A DNA stretch of 48,771 bases from Streptomyces sp. MBT65 (GTDB lineage Bacteria; Actinomycetota; Actinomycetes; Streptomycetales; Streptomycetaceae). Shown in pieces: positions 9,127-18,329 of the stretch. Numbering within the stretch: position 1 is the stretch's first letter; every line of letters starts with the position of its first letter. The notes below the pieces were generated by a model. The model had not been told where the DNA came from. It did not search any database and saw nothing but the letters and a program-made list of their open reading frames with translations. The position numbers and the translations under genes are program-made. The DNA lies in NCBI RefSeq assembly GCF_016612545.1, contig NZ_JAENRY010000033.1, forward strand, positions 1-48,771. Reading direction: 5' to 3'.

Positions 9127-9142
9127 GGTTGTCTAGACCAGT
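9127..9142 (-). promoter_or_regulatory. DasR operator (dre) upstream of ptsH
   Basis: Read on the ptsH strand the site is ACTGGTCTAGACAACC. The published DasR consensus is A(G/C)TGGTCTAGACCA(G/C)T, so 14 of 16 positions agree. It ends 25 bp before the ptsH start, where it would overlap the promoter or transcript start (a TAGACA -10-like hexamer lies inside it). DasR represses PTS genes until glucosamine-6-phosphate accumulates. Confidence 0.85.
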
Positions 9143-9290
9143 TTCCCACACGTGAAGCGAGCCCGGACCGGTCCCGTGGACCGTCCGGAGCGAGTCGTCG
9201 GACCGCGGCCTCGGCCCGACTCCCCTTCGCTGCTTTTCACCCACAGACTGCCTCGCGCCGTTGTCGGACGCGAGCCGTACGCTGGGCCCC

Positions 9291-12098
9291 ATGCAGCAGA
9301 CCTCGTCGGACCGGCACGAGTACCCCGCCCACTGGGAAGCCGACGTGGTGCTGCGCGACGGGGGTACCGCGCGCGTCAGGCCCATCACCGTCGACGACGC
9401 CGAGCGCCTGGTCAGCTTCTACGAGCAGGTCTCCGACGAGTCGAAGTACTACCGCTTCTTCGCGCCGTATCCTCGCCTGTCCGCCAAGGACGTCCACCGC
9501 TTCACGCACCACGACTTTGTGGACCGGGTGGGACTCGCGGCCACCGTCGGCGGCGAGTTCATCGCCACCGTACGCTATGACCGCATTAGTGCCGACGGGC
9601 GTGCCGCCTCCGCCCCGGCCGACGAGGCCGAGGTCGCCTTCCTGGTGCAGGACGCGCACCAGGGGAGGGGCGTCGCCTCCGCCCTCCTGGAACACATCGC
9701 GGCCGTCGCCCGTGAGCGGGGCATCCGCCGCTTCGCCGCCGAGGTGCTGCCCGCCAACAACAAGATGATCAAGGTGTTCACGGACGCCGGCTACACCCAG
9801 AAGCGCAGCTTCGAGGACGGCGTCGTACGCCTGGAGTTCGACCTCGAACCCACGGATCGGTCCCTCGCCGTGCAGCGCGCGCGGGAGCAGCGCGCCGAAG
9901 CGCGGTCCGTACGACGGCTGTTGGGGCCCGGCTCGGTCGCCGTCGTCGGTGTGGGCCGTAGCCCCGGAGGGGTGGGTCGCAGCGTTCTCGACAACATCAG
10001 GGACGCCGGGTTCACCGGCAGCCTGTACGCCGTGAACAAGGCCTTCGCCGAGGAGCAGAAGGACCTCGACGGGGTGCCGGCGTACCGCTCGGTGCGCGAC
10101 ATCGAGAGCCCTGTGGACCTCGTGGTCGTCGCCGTCCCGGTCGAGCACGTCCCCGAAGTCGTCACCGAGTGCGGCGAGCACGGGGTGCAGGGGCTCGTCG
10201 TGGTCACCGCCGGATACGCCGAGAGCGGCCCCGAGGGACGCGAGCGCCAGCGCGAACTCGTGCGCCACGCGCGCACGTACGGCATGCGCATCATCGGGCC
10301 GAACGCCTTCGGGGTCATCAACACCGCAGCCGACGTACGGCTGAACGCGTCCCTCGCGCCCGAGATGCCCCGCCCCGGACGCATCGGCCTGTTCGCCCAG
10401 TCCGGCGCCATCGGCATCGCCCTCCTCTCCCGGCTGCACCGGCGCGGCGGCGGGGTCACCGGAGTCACCGGCGTCTCCACGTTCGTGTCCTCCGGCAACC
10501 GCGCGGACGTGTCCGGCAACGACGTCCTTCAGTACTGGTACGACGATCCCGACACCGACGTCGCCCTCATGTACCTGGAGTCCATCGGCAACCCCCGCAA
10601 GTTCACCCGCCTCGCCCGGCGCACCGCGGCGGCGAAGCCGCTGGTCGTGGTCCAGGGCGCCGGATCGGCCCCCCAGGGACACGAGGTACGGGCGACACGC
10701 CTGCCGCACGCGACCGTGTCCGCGCTGCTGCGCCAGGCCGGCGTGATCCGCGTCGAGACGATCACCGAACTGGTCGACACGGGACTGCTGCTCGCACGCC
10801 AGCCGTTGCCCGGCGGGGCGCGGGTGGCGATCCTCGGGAACTCCGAGTCACTGGGGCTGCTGACCTACGACGCGTGCCTCTCCGAGGGGCTGCGCCCGCT
10901 CGCTCCACTGGACCTGACCACGGCGGCGACGGCGGCGGACTTCCACCGGGCCCTGTCGGAGGCGCTGGCCGACGAGACGTGCGACGCGGTGGTCGTGACG
11001 GCGATACCGGCGGTCGGGGAGGGGCCCGCGGAGGACGCGGCGTTGGCGGAGGCCCTGCGGTCGGCCGCCGAGGAGGTCCCCGGGAAGCCGGTGCTGGTCG
11101 TGCATGTGGAACTCGGAGGACTCGCCGAGGCGTTGTCGGCCGCGATGAGCACGGCACCACAGGCCGTTTCGAAGCGGGGCGACTCCCAGCGCCCCGCGGA
11201 GCGACCGCCCACCGCGTCGCAGGCCCCCGAAGGGGCCGGTCTCATCCCCGCCTACCCCGCCGCCGAGCGCGCCGTCCGGGCCCTCGCCGAAGCCGTGAAG
11301 TACGCGCAGTGGCGGCGCGAGGCCGTCGACCCCGGCCGGGTGCCCGAGTTCGAGGACATCGACGAGAAGGGCGCCGCCGGACTGATCGGCGGCCTCCTCG
11401 CGCGCGGGCAGGGCCTCACGCTCGGCGTCGACGAGACGTGCGACCTGCTCGGCAAGTACGGCGTCGACGTCCACCGCGCGCTGCCCGCACCCACCCCCGA
11501 AGCCGCCGCCGAGGCCGCCCGCACCCTCGGCTACCCGGTCGCCCTGAAGGCCACCGCCCCGCACCTGCGACACCGGGCGGACCTGGGCGGCGTACGACTG
11601 GATCTCGCCGACGAGGACCAACTGCGGCGGGCGTACGCCGAGTTGGGCGAGTTGTTCGGGACGCCGGAGGAACTGCGGCCGGTGGTGCAGCGGATGGCGC
11701 CGCGCGGGGTCGACACCGTCGTACGGGCCGTCATCGATCCGGCGGCGGGGGCCGTGCTGTCGTTCGGGCTCGCCGGAGCCGCCTCGCAGTTGCTCGGGGA
11801 CACCGCGCACCGGCTGATTCCGGTCACGGACCGGGAGGCGGCCTCGCTGATCCGGTCGATCCGGACGGCGCCGCTCCTGTTCGGCTGGCGCGGTTCGACG
11901 CCGGTCGACACGCCTGCCCTGGAGGAGCTGATGCTGCGGGTGTCGCGGCTGGTCGACGACCATCCCGAGGTCGTCGCCGTGACCCTGGAGCCGGTCGTCG
12001 TGGCCGCGCACGGCCTGAGCGTGCTCGGTGCCTCCGTCCGCCTGGCCCCGCCGCCCGTCCGCGACGACCTCGGCCCGAGGACGCTTCCCGTGTACTGA
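9291..12098 (+). CDS. GNAT acetyltransferase fused to NDP-forming acyl-CoA synthetase (Pat-like protein lysine acetyltransferase)
   Basis: A 935-aa fusion. Residues about 20-180 are a GNAT domain with the acetyl-CoA loop QGRGVASALL near 125. From about 210 follow a CoA-binding Rossmann domain (GPGSVAVVGVGRSPGG), a succinyl-CoA-ligase-like domain (IGPNAFGVINT, FAQSGAIGIALL) and, from about 720, an ATP-grasp domain (GYPVALKATAP, HRADLGGVRLDL). This is the architecture of bacterial Pat enzymes that acetylate and switch off acyl-CoA synthetases, with GNAT first as in Streptomyces forms and opposite to Salmonella Pat. Residues about 625-655 are a variable low-complexity linker. The start is ATG 9291; TACGCT ends 7 nt upstream and there is no ribosome-binding site, so the mRNA may be leaderless. 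Whether the ligase part is active was not resolved. Confidence 0.88.
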   Translation: MQQTSSDRHEYPAHWEADVVLRDGGTARVRPITVDDAERLVSFYEQVSDESKYYRFFAPYPRLSAKDVHRFTHHDFVDRVGLAATVGGEFIATVRYDRISADGRAASAPADEAEVAFLVQDAHQGRGVASALLEHIAAVARERGIRRFAAEVLPANNKMIKVFTDAGYTQKRSFEDGVVRLEFDLEPTDRSLAVQRAREQRAEARSVRRLLGPGSVAVVGVGRSPGGVGRSVLDNIRDAGFTGSLYAVNKAFAEEQKDLDGVPAYRSVRDIESPVDLVVVAVPVEHVPEVVTECGEHGVQGLVVVTAGYAESGPEGRERQRELVRHARTYGMRIIGPNAFGVINTAADVRLNASLAPEMPRPGRIGLFAQSGAIGIALLSRLHRRGGGVTGVTGVSTFVSSGNRADVSGNDVLQYWYDDPDTDVALMYLESIGNPRKFTRLARRTAAAKPLVVVQGAGSAPQGHEVRATRLPHATVSALLRQAGVIRVETITELVDTGLLLARQPLPGGARVAILGNSESLGLLTYDACLSEGLRPLAPLDLTTAATAADFHRALSEALADETCDAVVVTAIPAVGEGPAEDAALAEALRSAAEEVPGKPVLVVHVELGGLAEALSAAMSTAPQAVSKRGDSQRPAERPPTASQAPEGAGLIPAYPAAERAVRALAEAVKYAQWRREAVDPGRVPEFEDIDEKGAAGLIGGLLARGQGLTLGVDETCDLLGKYGVDVHRALPAPTPEAAAEAARTLGYPVALKATAPHLRHRADLGGVRLDLADEDQLRRAYAELGELFGTPEELRPVVQRMAPRGVDTVVRAVIDPAAGAVLSFGLAGAASQLLGDTAHRLIPVTDREAASLIRSIRTAPLLFGWRGSTPVDTPALEELMLRVSRLVDDHPEVVAVTLEPVVVAAHGLSVLGASVRLAPPPVRDDLGPRTLPVY

Positions 12099-12185
12099 CC
12101 GTGCGTCGACCGCCCACTGAGACAGGTGGGATCGGACCGTCCTGAGCGGTGCCTCGCAGTCAGTGGTCCACCGTAGGATGGGCGT

Positions 12186-12773
12186 ATGGCCAAGACCAGT
12201 ACGACGACCCAGGGGCTGCGTGCGGCGATCGAGCGCAGCGGCTACTACCCGGCCCTTGTGGCCGAGGCGGTGGAGGCCGCCGTCGGCGGCGAGCCCATGC
12301 GGTCGTTCCTGGTCCACCAGGAGACCACGTTCGACCAGAACGAGGTGCGCCGGCACGTGACGGTGCTGGTCCTCACCGGCAACCGCTTCATCGTCAGCCA
12401 CACCGACGAGCAGTCCGCCGACAGCACCTCCCCGACGCCGTACGCCACGACGTCCACGGAGTCCGTGAAGCTCGGCCGGATCTCGTCCGTGGTGCTCAGC
12501 CGCGTGGTCGCCAACCCTGAGTCGTACGTGCCGGGCACGCTGCCCCGCGAGGTCGTGCTGACCATCGGCTGGGGTGCCGTCGCCCGCATCGACCTGGAGC
12601 CGGCCGCCTGCGGCGACCCCAACTGCGAGGCCGACCACGGCTACACGGGCAACTCGACTGCGGACGACCTGAGCCTGCGCGTCAGCGAGGCCGGGGACGG
12701 CCCCGAGACGGTCCAGCAGACCCTCGCCTTCGCCCAGGCGCTCTCCGAGGCGACCGCGGACGTCACGCGCTGA
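12186..12773 (+). CDS. DUF5998 family protein
   Basis: A 195-aa cytoplasmic protein of unknown function conserved in actinomycetes. It has no signal peptide or membrane segment. A beta-rich middle (HVTVLVLTGNRFIVSHTDE) and a cysteine pair in ACGDPNCEADHG could bind metal, but this is not shown for the family. TAGGAT ends exactly 6 nt before ATG 12186 and no ribosome-binding site is present, so the transcript is probably leaderless. The stop overlaps the next start (TGATG), so it is translationally coupled to the alkaline-phosphatase-superfamily gene. The constant pairing suggests a shared role, but none is known. Confidence 0.88.
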   Translation: MAKTSTTTQGLRAAIERSGYYPALVAEAVEAAVGGEPMRSFLVHQETTFDQNEVRRHVTVLVLTGNRFIVSHTDEQSADSTSPTPYATTSTESVKLGRISSVVLSRVVANPESYVPGTLPREVVLTIGWGAVARIDLEPAACGDPNCEADHGYTGNSTADDLSLRVSEAGDGPETVQQTLAFAQALSEATADVTR

Positions 12774-13963
12774 TGTCCCAGTCCGCCACCTGGGACCACC
12801 CCGAACCCCTCGCCGTCGAGTCCGCGCCCGTCCCGGAGTACGGCTCCGGCTCCCTCGCCGATCTGCTGCCCACGCTGGCCGCGGGCATGGGCGTGCCCGG
12901 CACGACCGCGGCGATCCCGGAACTGACCGCGGCCGACCGCAACTGCGTCTTCCTGATCGACGGCCTCGGCTGGGAGCAGATCAAGGACCACGCCGACGAG
13001 GCGCCCTATCTGCACGCCCTCCTCGGCAGCTCGCGCGGCGGAACGGGACGTCCGCTCACCGCCGGCTACCCGGCGACCACCGCGACCTCGCTCGCCTCCG
13101 TCGGCACCGGCCTGCCGCCCGGCGCGCACGGCCTGCCCGGCTACACCGTGCGCAACCCGGCCACCGGCGCGCTGATGAACCAGCTGCGCTGGCAGCCGTG
13201 GACCGAGCCGAAGTCCTGGCAGCCGTACCCCACGATCTTCCAACTGGCCCAGGACGCGGGTGTGCACGCCGCCCAGGTGTCGTCCCCCACCTTCCAGAAC
13301 ACCCCGCTGACGAAGGTCGCGCTCAGTGGCGGAACGTTCCACGGGCGGCTGACCGGCGAGGAGCGCATGGACCTCGCGGCCGAGCAACTGGCCGCCGGGG
13401 ACCGCTCCTTGGTCTACACGTACTACGCCGAGCTGGACGGCGCGGGCCACCGCTACGGCGTCGCCTCCGACACCTGGCGCGGCCAACTCATGTACGTCGA
13501 CCGGCTCGTCCAGCGCCTCGCCGACCAACTGCCGCCGCGCAGCGCGCTGTACGTCACCGCCGACCACGGCATGATCGACGTGCCCTTCGACGAGGACCAC
13601 CGCATCGACTTCGACGCGGACTGGGAACTGCGCGCCGGCGTCGCCCTGCTCGGCGGCGAGGGCCGCGCCCGCCATGTCTACGCGGTGCGGGGCGCGGAGA
13701 ACGACGTACTGACCTGCTGGCGCGAGGTGCTCGGCGAGCAGTTCTGGGTGGCCTCGCGGGACGAGGCGATCGGGGCGGGCTGGTTCGGGCCGAAGATCGA
13801 CGAGCGGGTGTACGACCGCCTCGGCGACGTGATCGCCGCCGCCCGGGACGACGTCCTGATCATCGCGTCCGAGCGGGAGCCGAAGGAGTCGGCGATGGTC
13901 GGCAACCACGGTTCGATGACCCCTGCCGAGCAGCTCGTCCCCCTGCTCGAAGTACGCTCCTGA
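12773..13963 (+). CDS. Alkaline phosphatase superfamily protein (nucleotide pyrophosphatase/phosphodiesterase-like)
   Basis: A 396-aa metal-dependent phosphoesterase. Family features are the N-terminal metal aspartate in FLIDGLGW, a nucleophile region with GYPATTATSLASVGTG where Thr is the probable nucleophile, the metal site ELDGAGHRYG, and TADHGMIDV plus GNHGSM near the C-terminus. These match the type I phosphodiesterase/nucleotide pyrophosphatase clan. There is no signal peptide, so it is likely cytoplasmic, unlike classical exported phosphatases. Substrate is not predictable. It starts on an ATG that overlaps the DUF5998 stop, and is followed 43 bp later by thymidine kinase, so a small nucleotide-related operon is possible. 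Confidence 0.9.
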   Translation: MSQSATWDHPEPLAVESAPVPEYGSGSLADLLPTLAAGMGVPGTTAAIPELTAADRNCVFLIDGLGWEQIKDHADEAPYLHALLGSSRGGTGRPLTAGYPATTATSLASVGTGLPPGAHGLPGYTVRNPATGALMNQLRWQPWTEPKSWQPYPTIFQLAQDAGVHAAQVSSPTFQNTPLTKVALSGGTFHGRLTGEERMDLAAEQLAAGDRSLVYTYYAELDGAGHRYGVASDTWRGQLMYVDRLVQRLADQLPPRSALYVTADHGMIDVPFDEDHRIDFDADWELRAGVALLGGEGRARHVYAVRGAENDVLTCWREVLGEQFWVASRDEAIGAGWFGPKIDERVYDRLGDVIAAARDDVLIIASEREPKESAMVGNHGSMTPAEQLVPLLEVRS

Positions 13964-14006
13964 AACCCCACCGTCCTCCTCCCCGCCGAAAGGTGCTCAA
14001 CTCCCC

Positions 14007-14654
14007 ATGCCCGAGCTGGTGTTCTTCTCCGGAACGATGGACTGCGGGAAGTCGACCCTGGCGCTCCAGATCGAGCACAACCGCTCGGCGCGCGGCCTGG
14101 CGGGGATGATCTTCACGCGGGACGACCGCGCGGGCGAGGGAAAGCTTTCCTCCCGGCTCGGCCTGGTCACCGACGCGGTGGAGGTCGAGGACGAGCAGGA
14201 CCTGTACGGCTACGTCGTCGACCACCTCTCCCAGGGCGGCCGCGCGGACTACGTCATCGCCGACGAGGCACAGTTCCTGGCGCCGGTGCAGATCGACCAA
14301 CTCGCGCGCGTGGTCGACGACCTGGGCCTCGACGTCTACGCCTTCGGCATCACGACCGACTTCCGCTCCAAGCTCTTCCCCGGCTCCCAGCGCCTGGTCG
14401 AACTCGCCGACCGCGTCGAGGTGCTCCAGGTCGAGGCCCTGTGCTGGTGCGGCGCCCGCGCCACCCACAACGCCCGCACGATAGGCGGCGAGATGGTCGT
14501 CGAGGGCGCCCAGGTCGTCGTGGGCGACGTCAACCAGGCGGAGGCGGTCGGCTACGAGGTCCTGTGCCGCCGCCACCACCGCCGCCGCATGACGTCTGCG
14601 ACGGCGCGTGCGGCGGCGTTGTCACCGGACGTCCTGCCGATGACGTCGGCTTAG
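14007..14654 (+). CDS. tdk: Thymidine kinase
   Basis: A 215-aa type II thymidine kinase for salvage of thymidine to dTMP in the cytoplasm. The P-loop GTMDCGKST is at residues 9-17, the Walker B-like DEAQF lies in the middle, and zinc ligands are CWCG and the C-terminal CRRHH. The length is near the family norm with a short Streptomyces-type C-terminal tail. A weak GAAAGG precedes ATG 14007. It converges with a DUF4352 gene, the stops being only 9 bp apart. It may be co-transcribed with the two upstream genes. Confidence 0.95.
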   Translation: MPELVFFSGTMDCGKSTLALQIEHNRSARGLAGMIFTRDDRAGEGKLSSRLGLVTDAVEVEDEQDLYGYVVDHLSQGGRADYVIADEAQFLAPVQIDQLARVVDDLGLDVYAFGITTDFRSKLFPGSQRLVELADRVEVLQVEALCWCGARATHNARTIGGEMVVEGAQVVVGDVNQAEAVGYEVLCRRHHRRRMTSATARAAALSPDVLPMTSA

Positions 14655-14663
14655 GCTCAGGGA

Positions 14664-15158
14664 TCAGGGCACCTCCCACTCGCCGACGTCGTCAGAGAAC
14701 CCGCTGTCCATGGCGAACTGGACGGTGACTATCCGGGAGGTGTTCGGCACCTCGAACGTAATGAAGCCCAGGGCCGCCTTTCCGGGGCTGATCGTGATGC
14801 TGCCGGGGAACGACGGGCCGGCCGTGGAATCGTTGAACGATTCGGAGAATCGCTGTCCGTTCTTGTCGATCACGGTTGCGCCGTTGGACGGTGAGTCGTC
14901 GTAGACGGTCGTGCCCGTGTTCTTCAGTCGGAACTGGACGGCCACCAGATGGTCTCCCGCGCTCGGCTTGAGGAAGGAGTTCTTCGGGTGCGCCGGCTCG
15001 ACGACCTTGGTCACCGTCACGTCCAGAGCTTCGCCGGACTCGAGGCCGGTGAGCTGCAGGGTGTCCCCGACCTTGGTGTCAGTGGTCCCCAGCGGCGCCA
15101 GAGCCAGCGCCGGAACTGCGAGCAGGCAAGTCAACAGCGGTGCCGTACGACGAAGCAT
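14664..15158 (-). CDS. Exported DUF4352-domain protein
   Basis: A 164-aa protein with a short N-terminal signal (MLRRTAPLLTCLLAVPALALA, cleavage near residue 22) and an immunoglobulin-like DUF4352 domain (DHLVAVQFRLKNTG, NGQRFSESFNDS, ISPGKAALGFITFEVP). Proteins of this fold are extracytoplasmic and of unknown function; some are lipoproteins, but no lipobox cysteine is placed correctly here, since Cys11 sits inside the hydrophobic core. GGAGG lies just before ATG 15158. It lies 72 bp downstream of the VOC gene on the same strand. Confidence 0.88.
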   Translation of the reverse strand: MLRRTAPLLTCLLAVPALALAPLGTTDTKVGDTLQLTGLESGEALDVTVTKVVEPAHPKNSFLKPSAGDHLVAVQFRLKNTGTTVYDDSPSNGATVIDKNGQRFSESFNDSTAGPSFPGSITISPGKAALGFITFEVPNTSRIVTVQFAMDSGFSDDVGEWEVP

Positions 15159-15230
15159 CGCTCCTCCAGGTGTGCGGAGCGGCTGATGACGCCATGATCC
15201 GCCTGCCCCGCACCGGAAGCGACCCGAGGG

Positions 15231-16034
15231 CTACCGTGGCCCCTCGATCACCGAGAACATCGCGCCCTCCGGGTCCGCGACCGTCGCCACGCGCCCGTGC
15301 GGGCTGTCGTGGGGTGGGGTGAGGGTGTGGCCGCCGAGGTCCGTGACGCGGGTCAGGGCCTCGTCCGTGTCGGCCACCTCGAAGTACGTCATCCAGTGCG
15401 GGCCCCGGTCGCGGGGCAGGGCCGTGCCGACGCCATGGATGCCGGCGACCGGGTGGCCGTCCAGGTGCAGGGTGACGTAGTCGAGGTCGGCGGACTCCAC
15501 CGGCACCTCCTCGTAGCCGAACACCGTCTCGTAGAACTTGGCGACGCTCGCGGTCTCCGAGGTCAGCAGCTCGTTCCAGGCGGGTGTGCCGGGGACCCCG
15601 GTGATGATCGTGCCGAGGTGTGCCGAGGCCTGCCAGATGCCGAACACCGCCCCGGACGGGTCGGAGCCGATCGCCAGCCGGCCGGCCTCGGCCGCGTCCA
15701 GAGGGCCCACCCCGACCGTGCCGCCGCACATCCGTACCGTCTCGGCCGTCTGGTCCACGTCGTCCGAGGCGAGATACGGCGTCCAGGCGATGGGCAGATG
15801 CCGGTCCGGCGGCAACTGGCCGATACCGGCCACCTCCTGCCCGTCGAGCAGGGCCCGCGCGTAGGGGCCGAGCTGCTGGGGACCGGGTTGGAATTCCCAG
15901 CCGAACAGCTCCCCGTAGAACTCCTGAGTCGTGGCCATCCCGTGCACCATCAGACTCACCCAGCAGGGTGAGCCCTGCGTACGCAGAGTGTGCGTGTCGC
16001 CGTTCAGGCCGGCCGACCCCCGTGCCTCGGTCAT
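15231..16034 (-). CDS. VOC (glyoxalase/bleomycin-resistance) family protein, two-domain
   Basis: A 267-aa protein with two tandem vicinal-oxygen-chelate domains, residues about 22-140 and 150-267. Typical elements are CWVSLMVHGMATTQEFYGELFGWEF and WNELLTSETASVAKFYETVFGYE at the domain starts, and DPSGAVFGIWQ and DPEGAMFSVIE at the domain ends. The duplicated form is common in Streptomyces, and its substrate is unknown. ATG 16034 is chosen because GAGGAGAAGG lies upstream at good spacing; a longer in-frame extension runs antisense to the sulfurtransferase gene and is not real. Glyoxalase-type metal ligands are not clearly conserved, so a binding rather than catalytic role is possible. Confidence 0.9.
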   Translation of the reverse strand: MTEARGSAGLNGDTHTLRTQGSPCWVSLMVHGMATTQEFYGELFGWEFQPGPQQLGPYARALLDGQEVAGIGQLPPDRHLPIAWTPYLASDDVDQTAETVRMCGGTVGVGPLDAAEAGRLAIGSDPSGAVFGIWQASAHLGTIITGVPGTPAWNELLTSETASVAKFYETVFGYEEVPVESADLDYVTLHLDGHPVAGIHGVGTALPRDRGPHWMTYFEVADTDEALTRVTDLGGHTLTPPHDSPHGRVATVADPEGAMFSVIEGPR

Positions 16035-16355
16035 CGTCACCTTCTCCTCGGCCCCTCGCGGTGGCCGTGTCGCTTCCGCTCTGCGGATCCGCGCGCCGCA
16101 GCCGCGTGCACGCCCCGTGCCGATGCTCGCACCCCCCGTGACGCACCGCGCCCCGGCCGCGCCGTCGACGGGCGGCTCACGTGGAGAGGATGGTCGATCT
16201 GCGGCCACTCGTCCGTTTCCGGGCGATTGCCGAGGGGTGTCCATCGGCTGTACAGCATGTGCTCGTTCCCGTACGCCTCGTGATCGAGGCTGTCCGGCCG
16301 AGCAGAGTAGTCGGACCTGGACGCGGCGGCCACCCCTTGCGCAAGGATGGTGGCC
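16035..16355. promoter_or_regulatory. Divergent intergenic region between the VOC and sulfurtransferase genes
   Basis: No gene is supported in these 321 bp. The one clear element is the perfect 12-bp palindrome CCTTGCGCAAGG at 16335-16346, which ends 9 nt before the sulfurtransferase ATG and includes its only ribosome-binding candidate (AAGG). It could be an operator or a local hairpin that limits translation. Promoter hexamers are not obvious. Confidence 0.4.
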
Positions 16356-17207
16356 ATGAACGCCATCATCTCCGCATCCGAACTGGCGAGCGAACTCGCC
16401 GGGACGAACCCGCCGGTCCTGCTCGACGTCCGCTGGCAGCTCAGCGTCCAGAAGGCCGCAGGTGAGCCGTCCTTCGACGGCCGCGCCGAGTACGCGGCCG
16501 GTCACATCCCGGGCGCCGTCTACGTAGACCTCGATCAGGAACTCGCCTCGGCTCCCGGCAGCAACGGCCGCCACCCCCTCCCCGACACCGAGCGCTTCGG
16601 CGCCGCGATGCGCCGCGCGGGCGTCTCGACCGGCCGACCGGTGGTTGTGTACGACGGCGGCCAGGGCTGGGCGGCGGCACGCGCGTGGTGGCTGTTGCGC
16701 TGGACGGGTCACCCGGACGTGCGGGTGCTCGACGGCGGCCTTCCCTCCTGGGAGGGGTCTCCGGAGACGATCGCACCCACGCCGGCCGAGGGCGACTTCA
16801 CGCCGGAACCGGGCGCCGTGGCTCTCCTGGACGCGGACGGAGCCGCCGCGCTCGCCCGCGACGGGGTCCTGTTCGACGCCCGCGCGGGGGAGCGGTACCG
16901 GGGCGAGGTGGAGCCGATCGACCGGGTGGGCGGCCACATCCCGGGCGCGCTGTCCGCGCCGACCAACGAGAACGTGGGCGCGGACGGCCGCTTCCTCCCG
17001 GCGGAGGAACTCACCGCCCGCTTCAAGTCGTTGGGCGCCACGGAAGGCGCGGACGTCGGCGTGTACTGCGGCTCCGGCGTCTCGGGCGCCCACGAGGTGC
17101 TGGCGCTGGCGGTCGCGGGCATCCCGGCAGCGCTCTACGTCGGCTCCTGGTCGGAGTGGTCCTCGGACCCGGACCGACCGGTCGCCGTCGGCCCCGACCC
17201 GCAGTAG
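16356..17207 (+). CDS. Rhodanese-type sulfurtransferase (thiosulfate/3-mercaptopyruvate)
   Basis: A 283-aa two-domain cytoplasmic rhodanese. The N-terminal domain (residues 1-140) is inactive, with YDGGQG where a catalytic cysteine would be. The C-terminal domain carries the active-site loop YCGSGVSGAH with Cys238. The loop CGSGVS is closest to 3-mercaptopyruvate sulfurtransferases (CG[S/T]GVT), but thiosulfate use cannot be excluded. ATG 16356 is preferred over ATG 16347 because AAGG sits 9 nt upstream of the former and directly abuts the latter. A strong terminator follows. The role is sulfane-sulfur transfer, as in cyanide detoxification, cysteine breakdown or thiolation. Confidence 0.92.
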   Translation: MNAIISASELASELAGTNPPVLLDVRWQLSVQKAAGEPSFDGRAEYAAGHIPGAVYVDLDQELASAPGSNGRHPLPDTERFGAAMRRAGVSTGRPVVVYDGGQGWAAARAWWLLRWTGHPDVRVLDGGLPSWEGSPETIAPTPAEGDFTPEPGAVALLDADGAAALARDGVLFDARAGERYRGEVEPIDRVGGHIPGALSAPTNENVGADGRFLPAEELTARFKSLGATEGADVGVYCGSGVSGAHEVLALAVAGIPAALYVGSWSEWSSDPDRPVAVGPDPQ

Positions 17208-17242
17208 CGGCCGTATCTCCATGGTGGCCGCTCCGGCAGCAG

Positions 17243-17291
17243 TCGTACGGGAGGGCCCGCAACCGAACCGGTTGCGGGCCCTCCCGTACGA
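17243..17291. terminator. Bidirectional terminator between the sulfurtransferase gene and sepH
   Basis: Perfect 21-bp inverted repeat with a 7-nt loop, arms at 17243-17263 and 17271-17291, between two convergent stop codons. Confidence 0.93.
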
Positions 17292-17303
17292 GCAACTGTC
17301 CTG

Positions 17304-18329
17304 CTAGTCCTGCTTCTTCCTTCGCGTCCCGAACACGATCTCGTCCCAGCTCGGAACGGCCGCTCTACGGCCCGGACGGACGCCGTCCGCCTCGGCCTGG
17401 CGGTCGGTCGAGCCGATGAGCCGGTCGCGGTGGGCGCCGACGGAACGGGGCATGAGGACGTCCGCGTAGGCCGAACCGGCCGAGGCGGCGGGTGCCGGGG
17501 GCTCCTCCGCCTCCGGTTCGACGGCGGGCTCCTCCGGGGGCTCCGAGGGGCGCTCGGGGACCACCATGTCGCCGCGGAAGCTCGGCACCGCCTCCAGGAG
17601 GCTGGTCAGCGAGTCGCGCTCGCTCTCCTCGACCGGCTCGGGCGACGGCAGCGCGGGCCGCTCCGGGCGCTCCAGGGCACGGTCCAGCGGGCGGTCGCGG
17701 GGCAGCCGGGCGATCCGCGGCACGAACGGGAAGCTGGGCTCCGGGGCGGCGGAGAGGTCGTCCGACTCGCCGATCAGCGAGCGCGCCTCGTCGTCGACGG
17801 CCTGGACGAGCCGCCGGGGCGGGTCGTACGTCCAGCTCGCCGAGTGCGGTTCGCCCGCGACCCGGTAGACCAGCAGGACCTCCCAGGTGCCGTCGTCGCG
17901 GCGCCAGGAGTCCCACTGGACGGTGTCCTTCTCGGCACCGCGCAGCGTCAGGCGCTCCTGGACGGCCTCGCCGAGCTGGGGTCCCGCGTTCTCGCCGGGG
18001 CGGCGGACGGGAGTCTTCCGGGCCCGCTCGGCCATGAAGGCGCGCTCCGCGAGGACGGGGCCCTCGAAGCGGCGCACCCGGTCGACGGGGATACCGGCGA
18101 GCTGAGCGACCTCTTCGGCAGAGGCGCCGGCACGTATGCGTGCCTGAATGTCTCGGGGGCGGAGATGGCTCTCCACCTCGATCTCGATCTGGCCGAGGCG
18201 GGGACGGTCGCCGCGGACCGCGGCGCGCAGACGCTCATCAATCGGAAGCGTGTACTCCGTGCTGTCCGCAGCCTTCAGCACCAGCCGTGTGCCGTCGTTA
18301 GAGACGGCCACGACACGCAGTTCGGGCAT
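17304..18329 (-). CDS. sepH: Septation protein SepH (DUF3071)
   Basis: A 341-aa FtsZ regulator of actinobacteria. The conserved N-terminal DUF3071 domain (MPELRVVAVSNDGTRLVLK..., about 1-165) contains the helix-turn-helix-like segment SAEEVAQLAGIPVDRVRRFEGPV. A Pro/Glu-rich disordered middle leads to the short conserved C-terminal motif AAVPSWDEIVFGTRRKK. In Streptomyces, SepH binds FtsZ and stimulates filament assembly for cross-wall and sporulation septa. ATG 18329 is chosen because GGGAGG is 5 nt upstream and the family begins there; the upstream in-frame extension is not conserved. It is monocistronic and converges on the sulfurtransferase gene. Confidence 0.96.
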   Translation of the reverse strand: MPELRVVAVSNDGTRLVLKAADSTEYTLPIDERLRAAVRGDRPRLGQIEIEVESHLRPRDIQARIRAGASAEEVAQLAGIPVDRVRRFEGPVLAERAFMAERARKTPVRRPGENAGPQLGEAVQERLTLRGAEKDTVQWDSWRRDDGTWEVLLVYRVAGEPHSASWTYDPPRRLVQAVDDEARSLIGESDDLSAAPEPSFPFVPRIARLPRDRPLDRALERPERPALPSPEPVEESERDSLTSLLEAVPSFRGDMVVPERPSEPPEEPAVEPEAEEPPAPAASAGSAYADVLMPRSVGAHRDRLIGSTDRQAEADGVRPGRRAAVPSWDEIVFGTRRKKQD

